Shown piece by piece: positions 55,750 to 64,000 of a stretch of 64,000 nt of DNA. Made by a program: the position numbers and the translations under genes. Source of the stretch: Cycas panzhihuaensis (lineage: Eukaryota; Cycadophyta). Every line of letters begins with the position of its first letter. Position 1 is the stretch's first letter. Location: NCBI GenBank assembly GCA_023213395.1, contig CM041465.1, forward strand, positions 134,733,741 to 134,797,740, read 5' to 3'. The notes under the pieces are model-generated. The model worked only from the letters and a program-made list of their open reading frames with translations. It did not search any database and had not been told where the DNA came from.

Positions 55750-55969
55750 TGTTGAGATATAATGTTTTATCTAGGATAGAAAGGGGGGTCATGTTAGACC
55801 CACCCATAAATGTACTCATGAGATCATGCCACTTGGCAGAATCTGAGTGATCGGTTACATTAGTAGGTTGTAACCATCACATAACTCCTGTGTATTTAAG
55901 CAAATTGAATCTCAATAGAATCATGTACATTTCTTTCCTCTGTCAACTTTTTGCTCTGGTTTTTCAACA
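55750..55969 (+). repeat. RLC-F 3' LTR (220 bp)
   Basis: Two differences from the 5' LTR by eye: TTGGCAG for TTGGTAG and CTCTGG for CTCTAG. Confidence 0.95.
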
Positions 55970-56257
55970 TAGGCGCCTAAGAGTCCTTTCTTTTGAAACC
56001 CATTTCATTTCTTAGCCATACATTTCCATATGACCATACAACTGTACGTAACCATACTTTCAGATAAAAAATAAGGTTTTTTTATTCCTAGAAAAATCTT
56101 TTCTCTTTTAAATTTTTTAATCTTTTGGGCTCAACACACACACACACACACACATATATTTAAACAAAAAAAATTATACAATGGGCATACTACCATAAGC
56201 CCTCTCCACAGGTAGGTGTACCCCGCACAGACAAATCATGTCTCATGATCAAGAGGA
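55970..56257 (+). other. RLG-C2 leader, second part, and gag start
   Basis: Aligns with the reverse complement of the RLG-C leader: GGCGCC, CTGTACGTAACCATAC, a CA/TA microsatellite (56126-56149) where RLG-C has TA/TATG, one copy of the quasi-palindrome (56183-56202), then ATG at 56238 with the codons for M-S-H-D-Q-E-D. Confidence 0.78.
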
Positions 56258-56450
56258 TGATAAACTTCTCAAAAGTATTCAATGATCATTAATGAGGGAA
56301 AGCCCTCTATTAATAGTGTACAATATACAAGAATCTTGGAAACTGTTTGATGCATGAGTGCCACTTGTCACAAGAGTATAGAAAAGGGGTTTATGACACA
56401 TAATCCTTACAATAGTGATATAAGACCTAGATAAAACATCATTCTTAATA
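56258..56450 (-). repeat. RLC-E3 3' LTR (about 193 bp)
   Basis: Plus strand starts TGATAAACTTCTC and ends ATTCTTAATA, next to CCTCTCTTAATG. The final CA has decayed. The left boundary rests on alignment with the RLG-C2 host and RLC-E2. Confidence 0.7.
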
Positions 56451-56462
56451 CCTCTCTTAATG

Positions 56463-57250
56463 CTTTATCTCCTTTATTCCTAGTTTATCTCTGAGGAATT
56501 GAAATTTGTCTTTGCTCAATGGCTTTGTAAATATACCTGTTATTTGTTCTTTTGATGTGCAATGTAAAAGTTAAATCTCTTTGCTTTGAACTTTCTCCCT
56601 TGTAAAGTGATGACGAACCTCTATGTGTTTCGTCTTTGCATGGAAAACAAGATTTTTGGTCATCTTGATTGTGTTTTAATTGTCACAATACAAGATGGTC
56701 GATAGCTTTTGTTCTTGCTCCAAATCCTTCAACAGTTGTCTGATCCAGATTGTTTCGTAAGTTACGCTAATAACTGATTTGTAATAAGCTTTTGTAGATG
56801 ACAAGGCAATAATGGGCTATTTTTTACTACTCCAAGAAATTACTACTAATCCTAAAGTAAAGCAATATTATGTAGTGGACTTCTTTCTATTCTGTATCCT
56901 GCCCAGTCGGAGTCACTGTAACTTGTCAGCTGTACAACATTATTTTGTGTATAATTCAATCCAAGGCTTATAGTACCTTTTAGATATCTTAGTATTCATT
57001 TTATTGCATTCCAGTGGGACACTTTTGGCTCCTACATAAACCTAGAGACAACTTCAACTGAATAGGCTATGTCTGGTCTAGTAGCAGTGAGATAGATCAG
57101 ACTACCAACCAATTGCCTGTATGTGGTTGCATTTACTTTTTGTCCTTTTGCATGAGAACTGAGTATGTAACTTGTCTCCATAGGTGTGGCACAATTATTG
57201 CAATTTTCCATATTGTACTTTCTAAGCATATTTCTGATGTATTTTGATTG
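56463..57250 (-). pseudogene. RLC-E3 RNase H and end of RT
   Basis: The frame 57032-57229 reads YNMENCNNCATPMETSYILS and YRQLVGSLIYLTATRPDIAY. The D-S-D-W-A-G and H-A-K-T-K-H regions are seen in broken frames at 56580-56920. Confidence 0.82.
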
Positions 57251-57960
57251 GGACAGAATAATGCGAGTCTTTTAACTGTGTTACCTCAATTCCAAGATAG
57301 TAGTGCAAAACTCAAAGATCAGTCATTTTAAAAACTTTTTTCAATTTACTTTTGATGAATGCAATTGAGTCAACATCGCTTCTTGTAATTAGCATGTCAT
57401 CTACATACACTATTATAATTCTTATTTGTCCCTTATTGAATTTTACATATAAACTTGGATTTGACTCACGCCTGTGAAAGTTGATGCTGAAAAGATACTG
57501 ATCCAGTTTCGCATACCATACTGTAGTGGCTTGTTTGAGTCCATACAAGGCTTTCTTCAACTTGTTTGAGTCCATACAGGGCTTTCTTCAGCTTACATAC
57601 TAGATTTTGTTGTCCTGGCTTGAAGTATCCTTCAGGTTGATACATATATACCTCTTCTTTTAAGTCTCCATTTAAGAAGGCACTTTTTACATCAAGCTGA
57701 AATATTTTCCATTTTTGTAGTGTAGCTAACGCAATTATTGCTCTTACAGTATTTAGCTTAGCTACTGGTGAGAATGTTTCCTCATAGTCTATATGTACAG
57801 TTTGAGTGTATCATTTGGTAATTAATCTTGCTTTGTACTTTTCAATCTCCCCATTTGACTTTTCTTTGATTTTGTATACCCATTTGCAGTTTACAATGGG
57901 TTTATTTGCAGTAGGCTTGACCAGATCCCATATTTTATTTTTGGTGATTACAGCGATTTA
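57251..57960 (-). pseudogene. RLC-E3 reverse transcriptase
   Basis: The frame 57312-57575 holds KALYGLKQATTVWYAKLDQY and the catalytic IIVYVDDMLITRSDVDSIAF. A 31-base tandem duplication (57530-57560, 57561-57591) repeats the L-K-K-A-L-Y-G-L-K-Q segment and shifts the frame. Upstream blocks include W-K-x-x-L-D-V-K-S-A-F-L-N-G-D-L near 57650-57720. Confidence 0.85.
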
Positions 57961-58794
57961 GGCATCCATAGCTAATCTCTCCACTTTGAATGTTGGTTAG
58001 ATTCCTCATAGCTAGTGGGTTCGATTGAGCATAACAATGCTTGATGCTTTTGAAATCTTGTTCTATGCTCAAAGATATCCCCCTTTGTTTCTTCAATGGT
58101 TTTAAGGCACCGTTTTGGTAACCTTTTTGTGGCTTGCTATTCTGGTATGATTCTTTGCTCTCCTTCTTCAGGGATACAAGAGATGTCCTATCTTCAGAAG
58201 TTTCACTATTTGAATCAATACTTTCTATGGTGATTTTAGAGTCTTCATCTGAGGATGTAGGAGCATGTTTAGCCACTGCTTTTGTCACTGTTTCTATTTC
58301 TTGCCATTTTTCTTGATTGCTTTTAAAGCTTTCATCAAACACCACATCCCTACTGACATAGATCTTATTGGTTTTGGGATCTATGCATCTGTAGGCTTTT
58401 GATCTGGTGTTATAGCCTACCATTATACATTGTATGTTTTTATCGTCAAGTTTGGTCAATTTTTTGTCTAAAATGTGAACATATGCTTTGCAATCGAAGA
58501 TTTTTAAATTCCTTACATCGGGATTTTGTCCAGTCCATGCTTTTTCTGGTGTGATTTAATGCAAAGCATGCGTTGGACTCCTGTTTATTAGATATACTAT
58601 AGTGTTGATAGCTTTTGCCTGGTAGATTTTGGTGACCTGTTTGTCTCGAATCAAACATCGAGCCATTTCCAGAATTGTCCTGTTCATCTGTTCTGCTACA
58701 CCGTTTGATTGAGGTGAGTAAGGTGTAGTTACTTGCCTACGTATTCCATGGATTTTGCAGAAATGAAGAAATTCCTTTGACATGTATTTGCCTC
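57935..58794 (-). pseudogene. RLC-E3 integrase C-terminal half
   Basis: The frame 57935-58459 gives SKAYRCIDPKTNKIYVSRDV and a Ser/Glu-rich linker. The frame 58556-58783 gives EFLHFCKIHGIRRQVTTPYS and QSNGVAEQMNRTILEMARCL with the catalytic Glu. The reading stops at the RLG-N1 junction just after G-K-Y, near the D-G-G-G-E-F block. Confidence 0.87.
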
Positions 58795-59959
58795 TGTTGA
58801 CTTCTGTTGGGGGTGCCTTGTTACACTTACGAGATACCCCTTACTACACTTGTCAAGGTTACACAGCGCTATAGTCTACTTTTAGGATACTGTCAACATG
58901 GTCATTCACATACATTCCATATATAATTCACAGAATGGTACACAGCAGTACAGAAATCAATACATACTCAGCAAATCATCATCACAACACCAAGAATACA
59001 CCAATTTCCACGTAACTCTTCCTTTTATTAAGTCAACAGTTCATTTACAGGTGGAATGCATTCCCGAGCATTCCAAAGAAGATACAATCTTTACATTACA
59101 ATGCGCACCGGATGGTACTTATCATACGATGATGTTCCAATTGGGCATCATGCGTCTTGGCTCCTGCACCCTGGCGTGCCCGTGATATCCGGCTCACCCT
59201 AACCAGGTGAATCATGCGTACCTCCTTAAGTACTCATGCTGGTACCTTTTTGGTCAAGCGTTATGACTGTCATAACCGTACATCTTCATCATGTGCCACT
59301 TTCACTTAATCACTTGTTTAGCCTTAATTAATTCTTCCTTTGAGTCCGTGCGTGCAGACGTGCGGAACCTCGACAGTCTTCACCGGTCCCCGGAGTCGTA
59401 CCATACTGCTTGGTTCGCTCCGCCCGTTGGTATGTATCATCATACATACCCATTCAGTGCACTTTTGTCATACGTACCGAGAATGCTTGTTTTTCTGCTT
59501 TTTGCCTCGTGCGTACCTCCATACAAATTGTACTTGCATTCCTTTGGTCAATACAAGCACGTATTCCGTCTTCCTCAAGGCCTATATGTCACAATATGTC
59601 CCAACATCTATCCGAGTCAACATGATTGGGTTGAGCATCCTTGCTCAACAAAAATTCAAAATTTGGGGTATTCCTCCCCTCTCGTTTCTAAGGTCATTCT
59701 CGCTACCTCTGCTCCACTGCTTGGTCGCCATTCTTGGTTAATAAATCCTCATCTATTGGCGCTTTGTTTTGTTTGACTCTCCCTTGATTTTCCGTATGAT
59801 GATATATCTTTCCTCCATGCTTCACCATATTGCTTGTTTGTATGATATGAGTTACGGTTGTTTTTCTGTTTTTTTATTTTTTTGTATTTTATGTTACATA
59901 CCGAACTGAATCACGTCCGGTATCAAGGCAGTTCGATTTTGCCTCAACTTCATGCAACA
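58795..59959 (-). repeat. RLG-N1 3' LTR (1165 bp)
   Basis: Plus strand TGTTGACTTC...GCAACA; ends are inverted TGTTG/CAACA. The first about 590 bp match 63410-64000 with scattered changes and a 12-base repeat difference near 63530. The antisense 161-codon frame at 59291-59776 lies wholly inside it and is not taken as a gene. Confidence 0.88.
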
Positions 59960-60003
59960 CGATATGGTACAACCAGCTGATCCGGCTGGTAAGTTGCTCC
60001 ACC

Positions 60004-61611
60004 CTAGTTGATATAGGGTTTCAGTTTACTACCCTTGACCATTTCGGTGTAGTGGCACGATAGTTTTTTCAACTGGATAGTGCCGTTCTGGTACACCTTC
60101 TCAATCATATATGGGCCTTTCCAATGCATCTTCAATTCTCCTTGGGTTGTTTGGGATTTGTTGTCGAATCGCCATACTCGATCACCCTTCTTGAAATACG
60201 ATGTCTTGTCGTGGCGATCGTGCCTTGTCCTTTTCCGCTTTTTCTTTGGTGTGGTATGCTTTGTCGATTTCTTCTTATGATCCTTTAATTGGTCTTCTCC
60301 TAACCAATGTTCTCTACAATGTCTCGAATGGGAAATTCCATATAGTGGTTTTCCATAAAAGGGCTTCACATAATCTCCAACATATTCTCCATGATTTCTA
60401 TCTTCTGGAGTGGCAACTATTTCGGTCACATTCCGAGAAAGTAGGTTACATCTATAGGATGAGGGGTTGACTTCATAAACGTCTCGTAGCCAATAATCCA
60501 CAAATCTCATCCCGTTTTCATCGTCTGAAGAATTATAAATTTCTCCAAAATAGGTCGGTTCTTCTTTCTGGTAATGGGTCGATGTTGTAGGCTCCTCCGC
60601 AGTATGATAGAGGTTTTCTTCGTCACATGAAGAAGTTGTTGCTTCCCTCACAACGATTGTACTTAATCCGTTGTCAGGTATCACCTCAATGGAGTTCTTC
60701 CCCAACATTGGTAATACTACTTTATTTCCTTCATCTGACAAGGTGAAGGTTACGTCTTTCCAATTCTGGAGACATTGGGTTTTGTATAGCCATGGTCTCC
60801 CCAATAAAGCCGGATAGGGAGTTGCACCTTTCTCCGTTTCCACAATCGTAAAATCGATCTTTACGACAATTCCTGCCACATCCACCTTGATGTTGGCCAG
60901 TTTTCCCACAGTCGCATGGTCGTTGGCCAATTTCAATGAATAGGTTGCCGCTTCCAGCTTCGGGCTTCCCAATCTATGCCATGTTGCAGCTGATAACACG
61001 TTTACTGCTGCTCCTCCATCCACAATTACCCGTGGGAATGTTTCTCCCAAGACTGACATGGTTACCATTGGATCCATGTCGAATGATGGTATAATTTGCT
61101 TCCAACTCTTGGTAATTCCTTTCTCTAGCATTCCTCCTTTGATCCAATCAATAACTTGGGACAGAGGAATAGTTAAGCTATGTGATTTCACCAAATTCTC
61201 CATCAATAGCAACATTCTGGGGATATCCTCAGCTGGCAATCCTTTGAAAAGTTCTTCCATCTGCACCATTTGGGGTTTTGTCGCAAGTTCTTCCGGTAGT
61301 CTTTCTTGCTCCTTTTGTTTATTTTTCCGAACATAGACGTATTTCGTTTCCGGTTTACCCATTGGTAATGTATTCTCCTCCCGGACTAGGCCATCTAACA
61401 CTTGTTTTTCTTTTCTATACCGATCCATTTCTGTCGGTGGATTTGGATATCCTTCATCCAATTTCTCTTTCTGTTTATTTTGTAATTTTACATTCTTGGC
61501 TTCTGGTACGATTGTCATCAGGTTAGTCGCTTTGGCTTTGCCTTTGCAATCCTCTGTTTTGTGGTCACTTGGGCCATGGTCTGCATCTGAACGGTTTACG
61601 CTCGTATTCAC
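60004..61611 (-). CDS. RLG-N1 protease joined to an integrase tail (535 codons)
   Basis: Residues 1-175 are hydrophilic and Lys/Glu-rich. A retropepsin-like protease follows: RVIVDGGAAVNVLS at 195-207 with Asp198 as likely catalytic residue (D-G-G-A as in Tat/Athila elements), then YPALLGRPWLYKTQ at 266-279. After an acidic linker (about 320-440) and a basic patch (446-464, KKK and KKKRKR) comes the integrase C-terminal domain, TSYFKKGDRVWRFDNKSQ (470-487) and MHWKGPYMIEKVYQNGTIQL (495-514), ending KLKPYIN. RT, RNase H and the DDE core are missing as if removed in frame. The frame overlaps gag by 47 bases and is +1 to it, so translation probably needs frameshifting or a fused product. The true start is uncertain. 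Confidence 0.87.
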   Translation of the reverse strand: MNTSVNRSDADHGPSDHKTEDCKGKAKATNLMTIVPEAKNVKLQNKQKEKLDEGYPNPPTEMDRYRKEKQVLDGLVREENTLPMGKPETKYVYVRKNKQKEQERLPEELATKPQMVQMEELFKGLPAEDIPRMLLLMENLVKSHSLTIPLSQVIDWIKGGMLEKGITKSWKQIIPSFDMDPMVTMSVLGETFPRVIVDGGAAVNVLSAATWHRLGSPKLEAATYSLKLANDHATVGKLANIKVDVAGIVVKIDFTIVETEKGATPYPALLGRPWLYKTQCLQNWKDVTFTLSDEGNKVVLPMLGKNSIEVIPDNGLSTIVVREATTSSCDEENLYHTAEEPTTSTHYQKEEPTYFGEIYNSSDDENGMRFVDYWLRDVYEVNPSSYRCNLLSRNVTEIVATPEDRNHGEYVGDYVKPFYGKPLYGISHSRHCREHWLGEDQLKDHKKKSTKHTTPKKKRKRTRHDRHDKTSYFKKGDRVWRFDNKSQTTQGELKMHWKGPYMIEKVYQNGTIQLKKLSCHYTEMVKGSKLKPYIN

Positions 61612-62788
61612 GCTTCATTGGGCATTCGACTTCTAGTGCCCGAATCAGAGATGATGAGGCATCTCCCCATTGGTCATTTCTTCCTCGAGGGTTCCGTGCG
61701 CCTCGTTGTATACACATTCCGAGGTGGGTTGCCTCCCTTCCCGACCTCGCCCTCCTCGAATGTTTTTCCCACAGGATTGTAAAACAATCCCTAGTTGTAT
61801 GTGTGTCAACTTCACATATATGGCACCACTTCTCCTGTTGGTGCATCGCACTGTTTTTTAAATTTAAATCACATTCCCTGGTGGTATGTGAGTTTTCTTC
61901 ACAAATGTGGCACCACTTGGTTACCCTTCCAGTGTGCTCTTTCTTTTTAGGTGTTTCCTCTTCTTCACGATTATTTCTGATTTTCAATCTGGCTACCTCT
62001 TTTCTTAGTGCCTCCAATTCCGATTCCTCCTCTGCTACCCCTACCTGGCAGAAGGGTCGGTTGTACTGGTTCTGCTTCAACTCTCTAATCTCATCTTGTA
62101 ATCTTAGCAGCAAGGAATCTTGTCCTCCTGCTTGTGCGTCCATTTCCATTTCAAAGTCTAATGCCAGATCTTGAGCATTCTTGAATGATTTCAATGGATG
62201 AGCATGCATCATGGCTCGCAACTTCTCATTCAGCCCTCTTACAAAGTAATTCTTCATATTATGATCCGTTATCGTCTCATTGATCATGCTTGCTGCAATA
62301 ATTTTCATTCGGCTAATGTAAGTTAAGACAGATTCTCCGGCCTCATCGATCTCTCGTAGTGCAATTTCGACGGCTTCATTACTGCGAAATTTTTGAAATC
62401 TTTCTTCAAATGCTTTCTTAATTTTCACCCATGGCTCATTCTTGTTTGTTTCCTTATACCATGCCAAGGGTACTCTCAATGTACAGGCGAAGCGTGCTTT
62501 GATTTCATCTTCGTCTGTAATCTTTTTGACATCAATGAGGCTCTGAAATAGATACACGTGCTCTGCTGCGTCCGAAGTATCATTAAAGATTAGTTTCCCA
62601 AAGTCTTTATAATCGTCCATTTTGGGAGATTGCAACTGTCCCCCACCTGATGGTGATTTTTCCCTTCCTCCCTCCTTTGGGGATGCACTAGGAGTAACTA
62701 CCGCTGTACTCTCTTTCCCAAAGAGCGGATTTTTAAATGGAGTTTTTATGTGTATAGGTTCCACTACACCTGGAACTTGTATAGTCAA
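61565..62788 (-). CDS. RLG-N1 gag polyprotein (407 codons)
   Basis: The retrotransposon gag domain spans about residues 60-215 (KLIFNDTSDAAEHVYLFQSL, FACTLRVPLAWYKETN, YFVRGLNEKLRAMMHAHPLK). A coiled coil at 225-275 (LLLRLQDEIRELKQNQ, ESELEALRKEVARLKIRNN) is followed by two CX2CX4HX4C zinc knuckles: Cys293-Cys296-His301-Cys306 and Cys322-Cys325-His330-Cys335. It would form particles and bind the RNA. The listed first codon is TTG; the frame is open a further 40 bases upstream, so the real N-terminus is probably supplied by the preceding frame. No internal stop. Confidence 0.9.
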   Translation of the reverse strand: MTIQVPGVVEPIHIKTPFKNPLFGKESTAVVTPSASPKEGGREKSPSGGGQLQSPKMDDYKDFGKLIFNDTSDAAEHVYLFQSLIDVKKITDEDEIKARFACTLRVPLAWYKETNKNEPWVKIKKAFEERFQKFRSNEAVEIALREIDEAGESVLTYISRMKIIAASMINETITDHNMKNYFVRGLNEKLRAMMHAHPLKSFKNAQDLALDFEMEMDAQAGGQDSLLLRLQDEIRELKQNQYNRPFCQVGVAEEESELEALRKEVARLKIRNNREEEETPKKKEHTGRVTKWCHICEENSHTTRECDLNLKNSAMHQQEKWCHICEVDTHTTRDCFTILWEKHSRRARSGREATHLGMCIQRGARNPRGRNDQWGDASSSLIRALEVECPMKREYERKPFRCRPWPK

Positions 62789-62834
62789 TGGTGTTACCGT
62801 AATGTAAGATTGGTCGATCCTTTCTGTCGAATCT

Positions 62835-63269
62835 TCAAAAAAACTGTCTCGTTAGCTTGTTTTCCCAATATGCCGAGGGACCTTCCTCCGCCTTCTTATC
62901 GCTGTCACCTAGGTCCTTCGGGCTGTCCTCCACTGGTATACTTCCCTCTGTTAGGATTTCTTTATGCTTTTCATCCACTTTTGGCTTCCTTTCAATCTCC
63001 GGGCTAAACAAATCATTTCTGATTGGGGCTGGTGTCAATACCATGTGTTCGCCATGGGTTTCCTCTTCCTGAGGTGTCTGGGCTCCCCTTGCCTCAGATC
63101 CTTCAACGGACTGTCCCTTAGTCTCGTTGTTTTGCGAACTTAATCTCCTCGCCCTTCTGAGTTTTGCTTCTTTTGACCATCTTAGTGCCCTTTGTCTACT
63201 GGTTTCCTTTTCCTTGGGTGAAGTATCCTTCTGGGGCTCTTCCGACCTTGAAGGCCTCTTAGGTGGCAT
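62835..63269 (-). CDS. RLG-N1 upstream frame, probable N-terminus of gag (144 codons)
   Basis: Begins MPPKRPSRSEEPQKDTSPKE, 126 bases after the primer site, so it holds the first good ATG of the element RNA. It is charged and Pro/Ser/Lys/Glu-rich, with no recognised domain; the basic segment SKEAKLRRARRLSSQ could bind RNA or membrane. It ends at a TGA directly after a run of seven T (minus strand, about 62836-62844). The gag frame is +1 and open across that run. A one-base length change or frameshifting at the run would link the two. Confidence 0.7.
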   Translation of the reverse strand: MPPKRPSRSEEPQKDTSPKEKETSRQRALRWSKEAKLRRARRLSSQNNETKGQSVEGSEARGAQTPQEEETHGEHMVLTPAPIRNDLFSPEIERKPKVDEKHKEILTEGSIPVEDSPKDLGDSDKKAEEGPSAYWENKLTRQFF

Positions 63270-63395
63270 TGGAAGGTCCCCTGGCTGCCGGTGGCTTAGT
63301 TACAGCCTCCCATCACGACGGCAGCCAGGGTCCTCTGCCCTTTACACATTCTTTTCCCTTGAAACCCCTGGCCCTGTCCCTCCTCAACGGACGTA

Positions 63396-63408
63396 GGCAA
63401 CGGAACCA
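63396..63408 (-). promoter_or_regulatory. RLG-N1 primer binding site
   Basis: Minus strand TGGTTCCGTTGCC, one base from the LTR end CAACA. It resembles the T-G-G-C-G-C-C-G-T-T-G-C-C type known from Tat/Athila elements and differs from the tRNA-Met type used by all other elements here. Confidence 0.7.
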
Positions 63409-63409
63409 A

Positions 63410-64000
63410 TGTTGACTTCACTGGGGGTGCCTTGTTACACTTACGAGATACCCCTTGCTACACTTGTCAATGTTACACAACGCTATAGTCTAGTTTCAGG
63501 ATACTGTCAACATGGTCATTCACATACATTCCATATACATTCCATATATAATTCACAGAATGGTACACAGCAGTACAGAAATCAATACATACTCAACAAA
63601 TCATCATCACAACACCAAGAATACACCAATTTCCACGTAACTCTTCCTTTTATTAAGTCAGCAATTCATTTACACAGAGGTTGGAATGCATTCCTGAGCA
63701 TTCCAAAGAAAGATACGCCTTTTCTGTTACAATGCGTACCCAGATGGTACTTATCATACAGTGATGTTCCAATTGGCTGTCATGCGTACTGGCTCCTGCA
63801 CCCTGGCGTACCCGTGATATCCGGCTCTCACCCTAACTAGGTGAATCATGCGTACCTCCTTAAGTACTCATGTTGGTACCTTTTGGTCAAGGGTTATGAT
63901 TGCTGTCATAACCGTATTCTTCAGTCATGCGTACCCTTTCACTTAATCACTTATTTAGCCTTAATTAATTCTTCCTTTGAGTCCGTACGTCCATACGTAC
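63410..64000 (-). repeat. RLG-N1 5' LTR, first 591 bp (cut by the window edge)
   Basis: Starts TGTTGACTTCACTGGGGG and follows the 3' LTR base by base with scattered differences to the end of the window. Confidence 0.92.

Larger units (their letters stand above)
50790..55969 (+). mobile_element. RLC-F: complete, recent copia element, TSD TAGGC
   Basis: Flanked by TAGGC at 50785-50789 and 55970-55974. LTRs of 220 bp differ at two positions by eye, the least divergence of any pair here. Order is LTR, primer site, leader, gag, PR, IN, RT, RH, polypurine tract, LTR. Confidence 0.95.
49959..56257 (+). mobile_element. RLG-C2: 5' end of an RLG-C family element, interrupted twice
   Basis: 5' LTR, primer site, leader and the first codons of gag, in plus orientation. 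RLC-F splits the leader (50790-55969, TAGGC on both sides). RLC-E3 cuts gag about 20 bases after its start. The remainder lies beyond the window, past RLC-E3 and RLG-N1. Confidence 0.83.
56258..58794 (-). mobile_element. RLC-E3: 3' half of a copia element related to RLC-E1/E2
   Basis: 3' LTR, polypurine complement, RNase H, RT and integrase C-terminal half in minus orientation. It is cut at 58794 within integrase by RLG-N1. Its LTR shares ATGTTTTATCTAGG with the RLC-E and RLC-F elements. Confidence 0.83.
58795..64000 (-). mobile_element. RLG-N1: RT-less Ty3/gypsy element with gag and protease, runs off the right edge
   Basis: 3' LTR 58795-59959, coding region 60004-63269, primer site 63396-63408 and the start of the 5' LTR at 63410. 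Reading frames for gag and protease are long and open. There is no RT, RNase H or integrase core: protease is followed directly by the integrase tail domain. It inserted into RLC-E3; the target duplication cannot be checked because the right end is outside. Confidence 0.9.

Noticed and set aside
59291-59776. 161-codon plus-strand frame as a gene
   Set aside because: It lies wholly inside the RLG-N1 LTR, antisense to the element, with no domain and two overlapping rival frames.

Overview
This window is plant nuclear DNA made almost wholly of LTR retrotransposons inserted into one another. I found no intact host gene, tRNA, rRNA or CRISPR array. Plant origin follows from the element types (Ty1/copia gag-PR-IN-RT-RH order, Ty3/gypsy with chromodomain-like and Tat/Athila-like forms), initiator-tRNA-Met-type primer sites and a captured piece of plant-type myo-inositol-1-phosphate synthase (MIPS). 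Deep nesting and heavy decay suggest a large repeat-rich genome; the species cannot be named from sequence alone.

Names used here (RLC = copia, RLG = gypsy). RLC-A: 1-5536, minus, cut by the left edge. RLG-T: minus, pieces 5537-6345 and 17928-19222, carries integrase and RNase H. RLC-B: 6346-17922, plus, TSD ATTTG, host of RLG-C (10081-16040, minus, TSD AATAT). RLG-N2: minus, pieces 19223-19775, 41573-44782 and probably 49187-49958, has gag and an integrase tail but no RT. RLG-D2: 19776-41567, minus, TSD ATCCC, host of RLG-D1 (20590-26246, minus, TSD ACTTT/ACTTC), RLC-E1 (28007-33288, plus, TSD ATTAT) and RLC-E2 (34084-39292, minus, TSD CTTGT). RLX-M: 44783-49186, minus, TSD GAGGG, a defective copia-like element holding MIPS fragments. 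RLG-C2: 49959-50789 plus 55970-56257, plus strand, host of RLC-F (50790-55969, plus, TSD TAGGC). RLC-E3: 56258-58794, minus. RLG-N1: 58795 to beyond 64000, minus, the best preserved element, with gag and protease frames but no RT.

The history can be read as layers: RLG-T is oldest; RLC-A, RLC-B and RLG-N2 landed in it; RLG-D2 landed in the LTR of RLG-N2; RLG-D1, RLC-E1 and RLC-E2 landed in RLG-D2. In the right third, RLG-C2 was split by RLC-F and by RLC-E3, and RLG-N1 landed in the integrase of RLC-E3. Most coding regions are pseudogenes with stops and frameshifts.

Most interesting: (1) RLX-M has two MIPS fragments joined in opposite orientations; (2) RLG-N1 and RLG-N2 share one layout, gag-protease-integrase tail without RT, which implies a non-autonomous family using enzymes in trans, with RLG-T as a possible relative of the helper; (3) GTACGG-rich leaders, including a longer homologous block, are shared by copia and gypsy families; (4) the leader of the RLG-C family has a repeated quasi-palindrome just upstream of the gag start.
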